Shown here in pieces: positions 24,391-34,567 of a DNA stretch of 64,000 bases. The stretch lies in assembly GCA_029168955.1 (NCBI GenBank), contig JAPDOI010000106.1:1-64000 (forward strand). Reading direction: 5' to 3'. The position numbers and the translations under genes were made by a program. This stretch comes from Aplectana chamaeleonis (taxonomy: Eukaryota > Nematoda > Chromadorea > Rhabditida > Cosmocercidae). Every line of letters starts with the position of its first letter. Within the stretch, counting starts at the first letter, position 1. The notes beneath the pieces are model-generated. The model was not told where the DNA came from. It was given only the letters and a program-made list of their open reading frames with translations, and did no database searches.

Positions 24391-24937
24391 TTTAGTGCGG
24401 CTATTGTATTTCAGCTATCATCTAAAGACCTTTCGCCAAATTCGAGGCCGTGTCCACGATAGATCTCGTTCTCGAGGTTTCAGTGTGAAGTGACTATTTT
24501 GACTATTTTGGCAGATGCTAGAGAGGATATGGTCGAAGAAAGCAGCAAAAACGGGCCAGAAGTCGATGAAAACGGCTTTGAATGTTATCCCAGTGCGCCT
24601 GCCTATCCCGGTCCGCCACCCATTAGGACGAGCTTGTAGCGCTGAACACGTTTCGATGGCAAATGGCCAAGCAGCTCCGCCGCGTCCAGTCCGATCGATT
24701 CGCGCACATTTCGCGATTAACGCGCGCTTGCGGAAATAAGCAGGGTCCATGATTCTCGTCCACGCCCTGAACGTCAGAAACCGTTATTTTAGGTCATTCC
24801 AAACGTTTTTCTTCGCTGTTTCTTCAGTATTAGTTACCTCACGACCAAGCAGTTCCGTTTTTGGGTTGAACTCGAGTGCGATATTCATCGTGAATACTGC
24901 CTCTAAGTCGAGTGAAGGGACAAAACGCGATTATTAA

Positions 24938-25425
24938 AGGCAGTGTTCACGATGAAAAAAGTTTTCGAAATTCCACTAGGATTGGGTAGTGGAGGGACAC
25001 TCTGTAACGTTAACGTCGAAAGAACGCATGAAAACGAGCCAGGAAGAGCCCCCAAAGAGCCCGGGAAGTTGCAACTTCTGAGCGCATTGAAACCCCAAAA
25101 GCGCATCACACGCCCACCGACGTGAACAAATGAATGCTCGAGATCGTGAGATGAGCGATGATTTTCAATCATTAGCCCCGTTCTTCCCTTCATTCTCAGC
25201 TTCTCTCTATACTCAGGTCAGCTCGCATAGATCGGCTGCAAAAGACGGAAGTTACAAGCCTCGGACAACTCGTCCACCATGCTTTCCCAGCTCAATTTTT
25301 GAGGGACCATAACTCCGTTCCCTCAAGGTCTTGTATGATTTCAGAGACACCATTGGAATCAGCATGGGGCCGTTTTCAAGATAGGCGGAAAAACAGATAA
25401 ACGATTTTCATCGTGAACACTGCCT
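24938..25425. mobile_element. TTAA-flanked short element, complete copy
   Basis: Begins AGGCAGTGTTCACGATG after TTAA (24934-24937) and ends CATCGTGAACACTGCCT before TTAA (25426-25429). TTAA duplication is the mark of piggyBac-type insertion, which is an inference here because no transposase is present. Its 488 bp interior matches 26342-26828 in reverse orientation, and parts of 782-1040 and 37881-38206. Confidence 0.88.
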
Positions 25426-25525
25426 TTAAGGCGGGCCGCGCGGCAACGTCATATGGGCAACCACACAAGTATCGTAGTAGGACTGACCACAACGCGAAGA
25501 GGGGCAAGAAGACAGTTAGAGTTAA

Positions 25526-25690
25526 AGGCGCAGTACACCCTCAGACATGATTCTGGTGATTTGTATTCAATTGTGTAGCAGACCCTTCCTGTATAACACG
25601 TGCCCAATGCGAGATCTCAAGTCCTTCAAATGAGCAGGATATAAGCGACCACCACAGGCCCGGCTCCCTATCAGATTTACGGCCTGCAAA
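25526..25690. repeat. TTAA-flanked element, second family, truncated copy
   Basis: TTAA (25522-25525) is followed by AGGCGCAGTACACCCTCAG and sequence matching the copy that starts at 10072. The right end is not found. Confidence 0.5.
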
Positions 25691-26149
25691 AACGAGACAA
25701 CTGTGTTTAGAGAGTTCTTATCCTAACTGCGCTGGCAAGTAGACTGCTTTTAGTCAGCCTGACCATTCTGGGTGAAATGCACTATACCAGAGCCATTTTG
25801 GACGTAGAATTTGAGTATGCTCTTCGCGCCTGCCTATGACCACTCTGAAAAAGTTATAGGAGTACCCCACGCTTGGCTGAAAGGTAACGGGACCCATCAG
25901 ACCATATTTGACGTGTTTTGATTTTTTTCCGAATTTCGCTCAAAGCTCGTATGTAGGGGTAATCTACGATGGCGAACATGAATCCGAAGCTCACTTGCCA
26001 GAACTCTGAGATTTATCGTAGGTTGCGGTATGCACCATGCCATTTAGGGAGCGAACCTGCCTTAGTGATTGGGAAGTCGACAAACGAACATCAAATTCGT
26101 ATTCACCCTAACAAACCCCGCATTGAGATTTTGTGTCAACTATGAGACT

Positions 26150-27100
26150 CTGTCCAAACTGCCGTATACCCACCGAAATCCACCGTAAGCTCTTGAAAAT
26201 CGATAAAGATTGCTGAGAATCTTGTTGAGCACCCCAATAAGCCCCACAGAATAGCTACTTCTGCCGTAGCATTCCCGAAGTTGTCGAAAGCCGCGTTTTG
26301 GGCTGAAAATTCCTCCGGCTGGGAAGCTTTAAACGACTTAAAGACAGTGTTCACGATGGAAATCGTTTTTCTGTTCACCCGCCTATCTTGAAAACGGCCA
26401 AATGCTGATTCCAATGATGTCTCTGAAATCGTGCAAGACCTTCTGGGACCGGAGTTATGGCCCCTCAAAATATTGAGCTAAGGAAACATGGTGGACGAGT
26501 TGTCCGAGGCTTGTAACTTCCTTATTTTGCAGCCGATGTATGCGAGCTGACCTGGGTAAAGAGAGAAGTTAAAAATGAAGGGAAGAACGGGGCTAATGAT
26601 TGGAAATCATCGCTCATCTCACAATCTCGAGCATTCAATTGTTCACGTCGGTGGGCGTGTGATGCGCTTTTGGGGTTTGCCTTGCGCTCGACGTGGCAAC
26701 TTCGGGCTCTTTTGAAGCTTTTCCTGGCTCGCTTTCATGCGTTCTTTCGACGTTAACATTACAGTGTGCGCCTCCACTACCCATTCCTATTGGAAACTGA
26801 AACACATTTTTCATCGTGAACACTGCCTTTAAACAGTTTTCCGAGACGCTTCGAGAATCCCCTATCTGCTGTAAGTGAACGTTCAACCAACAAACCGTAC
26901 AAGTCGAAAAGATATTACTGCATGCTAGGTTTGAAGAATGAAATGGATTCACCCGAAATTCGTCCAGGAGGGTCATTTTGGGAGCTGAACACAATCATGA
27001 GGTCGGTTTCCAGATTTTCGAAATACAACTGCGCCTTTTGGAAAGTGCATCGGGTACGGAAATCAGAGGAAAAAACATCGATAACTTTTTCCAGAGCTGT
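26150..27100. repeat. Dispersed repeat copy split by a TTAA element
   Basis: The left part (26150-26337) contains CCACCGAAATCCACCG and GGGAAGCTTTAAACGAC, as at 20920-21420. The matching continuation (ACAGTTTTCCGAGACGCTTC) resumes at 26833. The element at 26342-26828 sits exactly between TTAA copies. Confidence 0.65.
26342..26828. mobile_element. TTAA-flanked short element, complete copy, inverted
   Basis: Starts AGACAGTGTTCACGATGG after TTAA (26338-26341) and ends CATCGTGAACACTGCCT before TTAA (26829-26832). At 487 bp it is the reverse-oriented sister of 24938-25425. It lies inside an older dispersed repeat, which makes it the younger insertion. Confidence 0.88.
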
Positions 27101-27833
27101 TTTAGACATCTGAGAAGAGCAAATTCGAATTGTACGTCCAAAGTGATTCTAGAAAAGTGCATTTTGTTTGGAATGGCAAGGCTTACCAATAGTAGTTTTC
27201 TTGTAGGCGATCTCCAAGACTGGAAATTAGCTTTGACCAAGACGCGCTTACCTAAGTACATCACTAGTACTGCCTTCTAATGCTAAGATTCCCTGATTCC
27301 GTATATAGGTTGGAAAGAGCGAACTTCCCGTGGTTTCTGGGCGTGCGTTTGGGGAGCGAAGGTTAGAGACAACGAGAGATTAGTGAAGAGGCGGAGACAG
27401 CAGCATCGGGCGCACCGCATCCGCCATGAGTGCCGGGAACATCGAGTTTTACGCAGTATAGCTGTGTTTCGGCAAATGAAGGATGATGAAAATTCTTGTG
27501 ACACCATTCTCATTGTATTCCTATGGGATCGTAAATCATCAATCACAAATATAGTATCGTAGCTATTACCTCTCCGCGCATCGACATTTGACGCCATGGT
27601 TAGCAGGATCTGAAACATATGACCATGCTGTTTGTGTGAATGATGTGTTGTCCGTGTCATTCGAAAAAGGAGCCGAATTCAGCCACCTAAGGCGAAATCA
27701 TCCTATCAATAGCCATCTTACAAACGTTTTCGGCATGTCACCTTCTCCCTCAAGCCGCAGTGGCGACGTACCAATCACATGACAAGAAATACGCAAATGC
27801 AAATGTTTGGGATTCTTAACAGAGAGGACTCAC

Positions 27834-27975
27834 CGAAGCAACCAAAAGTCTCATGCTGAAAATGCTGAAAGTGATTATCGATGCTCATCCTATCTGACAG
27901 TGAGAGATATCGTGTACTCTTTAAGCTGGCTGTGTCTGGTTCCGCAGTGTTTGTCACGATTTTCATGAATGGCAT
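27834..27975 (-). CDS. Candidate exon of an unrecognised minus-strand gene
   Basis: On the minus strand an open frame reads MPFMKIVTNTAEPDTASLK and continues to HETFGC, followed at once by a strong 5' splice site GTGAGT. A further short piece at about 27557-27596, between TTTCAG and GTAATAG, could be a next exon. The peptide is balanced in composition and does not look repeat-derived, but no domain is recognised. Confidence 0.28.
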
Positions 27976-27999
27976 AAAATGTAATTACACAATGACCTT

Positions 28000-29475
28000 G
28001 TAGGCCAATCTCTCGTCACTCTCATAACATTCGATAACAGATCCAGGAACGCTAGTTTCCAATGATAAAAAGCGACAGTCTCGACCGCATCAGGAGAAGA
28101 CCATCTGCTTCTCGTTAGCCTTCTACATTAAAAATAGGAGCGCTTCTCCCACAAATAAGTTATATGTTACCGTTCGAGATCTATCTAAACGCATGGCTAC
28201 AACCATATATTTTAATATGATTAGGATATCAATAATCCGATTCGGATCCAATGTGTACTAAACAACAGGTCATGAGTTTAGTAGAATTGATGTCATCAGA
28301 GGTTCAACAATTTCCTCGTCTTCAGCCGTAGCCGTCCAGCTTTTTCGACTCGGACCCAACAGATCTTACCCGGACGATGATAATGAAACTTTCCATTCTC
28401 AATCTAGTATCATGTTCAGATAAAGAAGGAGGGAAATTTATATCATATTAGGTTCTTGATCGTGCATGCTAATTCGGTTAATCGCAACCATACATCAACT
28501 GTCCTTAATTTTGGCGTATGTACTCCGAAATTCGTTGGCGATTAGCCTCAGACAAAACTGGAATTCGCCGACGAACAAGTCAGAGATTCATGTAAAATGT
28601 AGACTAAACTTTCACCATATTGGTGATGGTTTAGCCTCGGCTGGTGAAAGCTGGGGGCGATTGCCGCTTAAACACTCGTCAAGAGTCGACTCTGGCGGAA
28701 GTCGCCTTCCTTAATTCTAGAGTCGCCCTGATCCTTCGGGTACTGGTGAACTTCTAGTCATTTCCGTTGCCCGAGCTGGTGAGAAATAAGGGCCATTATC
28801 GCTAAAATCGACGCCCTGCCCCTGCGCTGGCAAAGATCACCCTCGTCTCTCTTTCTTTTCGCCCTGGATTTTCACCTATTGGCCAATTTTAGGCCAATAA
28901 CTATGACGATTATAGAATTCAGGTTTTATAATCGCCTCAAAAATCACATATTGGCTAACGCATATTTACTGCACTAATATATCCAGCAACCAACGTATCA
29001 AAAAACCGTTATTAACAACTCATAGAGCTCAGAAAGTTCCCCAGAAAACAAGAGAACGCATTCAACAAAGACCAAAATGAAACCGAAGTGGGTTTGAAAC
29101 TGGCTGCATCTCTTCCGAAATAAGCGTGAGATAGGGAGAGCAGACGTATACGCGCGGTAGCGGGTGTGATCGCGCGAGAACGAGCGTAAGCGTGCGCGAG
29201 CGGCTAGAAAATCGTGTGCCCTTGATGAACATCGATTTCACGTAATGGCCCGCCTTCGAAACGTATGGACGCTGCCTAAGGCGTCGATTTGCAACCGGAG
29301 GTTGCCGGGTTCGATTTTCTATGCTGCGAGAATTTCTGCCATGACGATTTTCAAGTCCATAAAGCCTACGCTGTGCTTTTGTGACAGTATATCGACAATA
29401 GCCGTCACATTGAAGAAGAACAACTATTCAGAAAAGCAAAACACGGGAACGAATCTTCTAATAAAATATCACTCT
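28000..29475. other. No recognised gene
   Basis: Includes one degenerate tRNA-like stretch near 29267-29320 that cannot fold properly. Frames are short and on both strands. Confidence 0.35.
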
Positions 29476-29479
29476 TTAA

Positions 29480-29942
29480 AGACACAGTCCGACCTCAGAA
29501 TCGATTTTTCTTTCTGCCTATCTTGGAGAAAATTTCACGCTGATCACAATGGTGTCTCCAGAGCCGCTCAGATCTCACTACGAACGAAGTTACGGCTCCT
29601 CAAAGATTTCGATTTTGAACGGCTAGAAGTTCTCGGCCGAGTTGTCTCGAGCCTGTATTTTCTCGTTATTGGCGGCCATCGTTCTGTAGCAGGCCACAAT
29701 ATAGCCAGACCGAAAACAAATATAAAAACAAAGATTTTGAACAAAATCACTCGCGCGTCTCTTCCCTATTGAAATCGGAAACCTGGGCGTTACCCATTTT
29801 TTCTTTCGAGGGGGCGTGGCCAATTTTTTTCCAAGCTTTTTCTCGCTTATTTGAGCGAATTGAGATTTCGCGCTAGGCAGATTTGCTATAGGCGGCGACC
29901 GGACCATAATATCAAAATTACCTCTGAGGTTGGACTGTGCCT
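29480..29942. mobile_element. TTAA-flanked short element, variant termini
   Basis: TTAA (29476-29479) is followed by AGACACAGTCCGACCTCAGA. The right end reads TCTGAGGTTGGACTGTGCCT before TTAA (29943-29946). Termini differ from the AGGCAGTGTTCACG family, but internal words (CACAATGGTGTCTCC and GTTGTCTCGAGCCTG) resemble that family's interior, which suggests relatedness. Confidence 0.8.
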
Positions 29943-30339
29943 TTAAGACACTTTATCGATTCTACAGTCCTTCTTTATTTTTGCGTACAAGCTCGCCGCT
30001 GTACTCAAAATCGGCTACTGACCCCTGACCCGCTCACATAAAACTAGACCCCTGAAGATGTCGCTCAACTCTCGCAACCGAACAGAAATATAACCACTTC
30101 TTGTTGAGAAATCACGAATCGATAAAACAACATTGGTGCTGATTTCCCTTTCCGTGTTTTCCTTATATAAATATTTCTCTCTATTCCCTATCACCAACTT
30201 CGACGACAAACTCATGTGGATACCGCTCACAACCAATCGTCTCTGAAAACATCATAGCAAATGTTTTGCAGCAAAGGAGACTGTAACCTCAAGATACTCT
30301 GGCTGGAATTCTATAGACTACAGCACCTAGATAACATTA

Positions 30340-30600
30340 TATGATACTCACCGCAATCTCCCGCAACCTTCCGAGAGACTCGAAACGAATGTCATGTACG
30401 TGTTCAGCTCTCCGAAAAGCCCCCGAGGCAAAGTTTGACAGATGTTTCTTTTTCAGAAGCACCAGTAGGGTAAATAGCCACTTTCACTTCTCCGGGTTCG
30501 GAGGTCAGGGAAAAAGTTATTCTAGAGTTCGTCTAGGGGAGTTATTAGGGACACAGAGCACAAATCTGAGGCTCGTTTATTGTCTTTTTGGAGACTAAGG
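30340..30600. repeat. Copy of the CTCTCCRAAAARCCCCC dispersed repeat
   Basis: Contains CTCACCGCAATCTCCCGC, GTTCAGCTCTCCGAAAAGCC and a mirrored GGGACACAGAGCACAAAT stretch, as in 20920-21420. Confidence 0.5.
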
Positions 30601-31006
30601 CAGGTCGCGGAGGCCAAATGGTATTTATTTTGCATACTGGGCTCATCACTTTTTGCTCATCAACTTTTTTATTAACTACTATTCGAGCAGCCACCATGGG
30701 GCTTTTATGACTGTCCGGGAGGTAGTCGGTCAGAAAATGGCTGTATTGGTAGTTCAGGCAACCCGGTCAGGTTCTTTCCGTTGTTAGAAATGACTGTGAT
30801 GAAGACAACAAACGCGCAAAATTGAGTTCTTTTCCCTCTTGAAAATGTTCCTTGCCCCCCAGCCAGTGGAGTTCCTGGTTAAGACTCTCAGACAGAAGGA
30901 AATTTTGCATTCAATGCAGCATTCCGATAATAGATGTCATCTCGAGGTGGCCGCTATCGGTGACTTCTAAACGTTACCAACGTGATGTTGGCTGCCGCTT
31001 TTAGAT

Positions 31007-31462
31007 CCCTAGATTGGGGACGGCTACTGGTTCTGGAGTCGTCGCTCCACAAGGATCGCAAAAGCTACGGCTAAGGTAGCATTGGTGGTGGCGATGATGC
31101 TGCGTTCGAGTTTGCTTGTTCGATTTTCTCTTGACTCGACGACGTCCATCATCAAAGAATCTTCCACCATCAGCAGCCGAGTTTTTTGGAGCGATGCCTC
31201 GTCCAACAGATTCTCCACGTGCCCAATCATGTCCTTGTGCACCAGGTCGGCCTACATTTTTTCCGGGTGACCACTTCAGATGTGGTCTCATTCGTCCTCC
31301 AACTCGGGAGTTTCCATCGTTCAGTCGAGGTGCTTCCATTGGACCCACTGGACCAATGCCGTTCAGATGGATTTCAACTACTTTCATTTTTTCGTTTGTT
31401 GTTTTATTGCATTTTAAATAAATTTGTTTATCAATCTTTTCTAAAGAATGAAGTTCAAACAA
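31007..31462 (-). CDS. Candidate small gene with two overlapping open frames
   Basis: One minus-strand frame (31462 down to the stop near 31001) encodes about 150 residues rich in Gly, Arg and His, with GRRRVKRKSNKQ followed by a Cys pair (CYLSRSFCDPC). Its codons favour CGA, GGA and CCA. A second frame (31242-31024, or from a possible splice acceptor near 31254) reads HVENLLDEASLQKTRLLMV and later IIATTNATLAVAFAILVER, with codons rich in GTG, CTG and GAG. Only one is likely to be translated; the second has the more protein-like pattern. Neither matches a family known to me. Confidence 0.35.
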
Positions 31463-31954
31463 TTTCTCCCTCGATGTCGAACGAATGAATTTAAAGATTC
31501 GACTAAATTCTGTTGGATAAATGTATCTAGAAAGCGTTCTATGTACTGGTCAGTGCTCATTTCTAATCGTCATGAAGGATGCCCGTTAGATGAGAGGGCC
31601 TGACTGAGGGCTTGACCACTATCTGCTGCGTGCAGTCATACAAGTGGGGCTCGAGACGTGGGTTCCCTCCACTCAGAACTTTTTGAACAATTTGTTCCCC
31701 AATTATTGAACGAGTTACGAATTGTCCAAGTTAAATGTTTGTAGCTGGTGCTAAGGCAGGTTTAATGTCGGGCTGGGATAGGTGGCAAATTGTCCATGAG
31801 AGTAGGAACGAACAACTAATCGGATGGTTGTCTTGTAATTGTTCACAACCTTGTCTGAAACATATTCGTGACGTTCACGGACTATTTTCCCACTACCTCA
31901 CAAACAATTAACGCCGCGGTTTCCACATGTCGTTTTAAAATTGTTCATACCAAG

Positions 31955-32148
31955 TTTGATAGTTGTTGATGGCGTGATAGACATATGTCCCCCCACTTAC
32001 ACATAACCAGCGCCAGGGTTTACAAATCTTCTTTTGAAATTGTCCACAACTCCATCAGACAATTTGAAAAGAAAATCCGAAAGCCGTGAAGTCTATAATG
32101 TGTAAGTGGGGAGAAATATATCCATTATGACATGAACAACTATCAAAG
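31955..32148. repeat. Short foldback element
   Basis: TTTGATAGTTGTTGATG followed by CCCCCCACTTACACA on the left is mirrored on the right by TGTGTAAGTGGGGAG and ACATGAACAACTATCAAA. Arms are about 60 bp with a spacer of about 70 bp. Confidence 0.7.
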
Positions 32149-32570
32149 TGTCGTCCACCGTACTCTCTGAACGACATTCACAATAATCTGTCATGCTCAT
32201 ACAAAAATGTCATAACAAATTTATTCAACAACTTCATCCTAATATGATACAGAGCGGAACCGAAAAAAGGTGGATCCAAAGATCCAGAAACACGTCAGAT
32301 TGACATCCGTTCATAAGAGGTCAGCACGACAGAGGTATTCCTGAGACCATTGCTGCGCGGTGGCGAGCTCAACATCGTCCTCCTCGCGCGCTGTACCATG
32401 CAAAGATGACGTCGCTTCGCCGCTCCCCCATGTCGTCAAATTACACTTCACAGGGCCTGAATCAATTCATTCCCATACAAATTAAAGAATTTAATTAAAC
32501 GAAACATGTGACACACATATTTTTCGATGAAGAGCTCTTGAACTACTGAAAATGGCCTGTGTTCCTCACC

Positions 32571-32736
32571 TCATGTTGTCGTTCCCGTCAAGACATAGTT
32601 GGCCTTCGTTGTCTCATTCATCTCCGCTTCGTCAACATCATCCTCCTTGACAGAATCTTCATGGCCATCAGTAGGCTGCTTAGGCTGCTCCTCAAAAGGC
32701 TCGTCGCTGTTTTTACGAATCCGACGTCTAAGGTTT
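32571..32736 (-). CDS. Candidate terminal exon, acidic protein
   Basis: On the minus strand a good 3' splice site (GCTTTTCAG) precedes the only open frame, which reads INLRRRIRKNSDEPFEEQPK and continues with an acidic stretch (HEDSVKEDDVDEAEMNE) to a TGA at 32571-32573. A basic start followed by an acidic tail is plausible for a cytoplasmic tail or nuclear protein. GAGGTGAGG directly after the stop looks like a 5' splice site, so the exon boundaries may be read wrongly. No upstream exon was found, since the region above is repeat. Confidence 0.38.
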
Positions 32737-32865
32737 ATCCTGAAAAGCAACAATCAATAAGGCATGTAATAGCGAAATCATAGCTTAGCGGAATCATAGT
32801 TTGGGACGACGAAGAAGCCTCAAGAGGTTGGAGAACGTGTTTCTGGAAACATAGGATTCAGCGAG

Positions 32866-33337
32866 AATTGTCCTGGCAGTTGGCCAGGGCCACCCGGTCG
32901 ACTCGCCCACAGGAGAAGGCTTGGCTTGTGTATGAGTCAGTCTGAACCTGGTCTGGTGTAACACCGCAGCGTCCCGTGCTGCTTATCTGTCTTAATAAAC
33001 ATTCCTGAACCATCTTACATTTTTAGCATAACGCAACCGACGAGCCTCACCACATTTTTGGTGCATTGGTCGGGAAACGAATCAGGCCGCCCGCGTGGCG
33101 AGCGAACATTCTACCACTGAACCACCGATGCACCAACAATGTGAAGTGGCTCTTCGGGTATGCTATACCCGGTAAAAATGCAAAGTGGTTCAGGAATGTT
33201 CTTTGAACAGATGAACAGCACGTGAGGTTGCCGCGTGCCATCAGACCAAGTTCAGACTGACTTATGCATAAGCCCCGCCAACCCCTATTAGGAGCGAGGT
33301 GACCGGGTGGTCCTGGCCAACTGCCAGGACAAGAATC
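32866..33337. repeat. Foldback element with a tRNA-Gly-like centre
   Basis: Left arm words GTCCTGGCAGTTGGCCAGG, CCACCCGGTC and AGTCAGTCTGAAC recur in inverse order and orientation in the right arm (GTTCAGACTGACT, GACCGGGTGG, CCTGGCCAACTGCCAGGAC). The arms are about 110 bp. Between them lies the tRNA-like sequence at 33062-33131. Confidence 0.78.
33062..33131 (-). tRNA. tRNA-Gly(GCC)-like, probably a pseudogene
   Basis: Minus-strand sequence begins GCATCGGTGGTTCAGTGGTA, the usual eukaryotic tRNA-Gly start, with a full A box. The anticodon arm (TTCGC, loop TCGCCAC, GCGGG) carries GCC. The acceptor stem pairs at six of seven positions and is followed by a discriminator A. The T arm is damaged: one base is missing and the B box reads TTCGTTTC instead of GGTTCGATTCC, so the stem does not form. 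Function is unlikely. It sits in the middle of a foldback element. Confidence 0.7.
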
Positions 33338-34567
33338 ATGGACTGTTCGTGCAATAAGAAGGCAGTTTCCATGCGATTGGCTGAGTGGCACATGGGGAGT
33401 GATCGATATTGCCAACTAGCCCCTGCGCAAAATATAAAAGCATTTCTGGAGACGCAGGATTTGCACTTTCGTGATGAATCATGTTATTTGCGTCAGAAGT
33501 CGATCCTGTCAGGGTTCCAGTCAGCCTTGATGCAGATATCGTACATCCTATTTTTCGGAGCCAAATTACTCTTTCCTTCGCGCGCTTGTGCTGTGCGAGT
33601 GCAGAGACAGCGAGAAAGTGTGGGAAAATCTATATCACGCTAATCAAAAAGTAACAGCGAAATCACACAGCGGTTAGCAGTATTGTCAATTGGACAGCAA
33701 TATTATTCGGCGGGAAGTGATTACTAATGATTGCAGACTATTCAGATAAACGATTCTGATAAATCATTGACAAGGATTTCCAACTGGCCGAAATTCAATG
33801 AAATAGACATGCGAAGTGGGGGTATAAGTGGAATGAGAGCCAGGAGAATAAGGCAAGAACACTTGAGACAGTGGAGATAGAAAGCAAAACTAGAAAACGT
33901 GACGAAAATGCGGCAGCGGAGGCATCATCACCATCGCGCTATCGATTTATGCAAGCTGGGGCTCAACTAATCCGCCTTATTGTTCGTAACAAGTGCGTTC
34001 CTAAGTTTGGGGAACAGTTGTTCAATATGCTGTTTGCAAGTGATCCGTACATCAGGCCGATTTAATGCCCAGCGTAATTTGTTCAATGTTTTTTCGCGGA
34101 TTCCAATGTAGTTCAGGAATATGTCCGTTCCCAAAATTTATTGCCGATTACTTGTTCGTGCCCTCATCCGCGGCACTTTTTCGATTTTCGTCGCACGTTA
34201 ATTGTCCGTGCGCCGTTGCAATCACCAACAACTAACGTTTGAATTAAGTAATTGAACCGAACGTTGTTCACGCGAAGATATATTGTTTTACAATTGATCG
34301 CGGTGCTTTATGTCGTTCTCAAACTGTTCAAAAGTTCTGAGCAATTGCGAAGTTGCACTGTTCTTGCCTTACAGAACCCGGTAGGAAGGAGGAGTTCAAA
34401 CCTGCTATATCGAATCGGTTTGTTGATTCTAGATGCGGCACCAACAATCAATGAGCAAGAACAGGAAAGAGTAGACATCACCCTGGACTGCGCGAAGCCG
34501 CTCTGCCTCCTATTCGTCACCGAAGGATTCTCTGCTGCTAGCAGACGAGTAAAAGCGAGCAAAGCTA
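33338..34567. other. No firmly supported gene
   Basis: A 64-codon open frame at 33871-34065 is protein-like in composition but has no recognisable domain or splice context. The rest is short frames. Part of it may be the degraded 5' region of the LINE that follows. Confidence 0.3.

Noticed and set aside
29267..29320. tRNA-like stretch with GGTTGCCGGGTTCGATTT
   Set aside because: The anticodon loop would have only five bases and the T stem does not pair; at best a decayed fragment.
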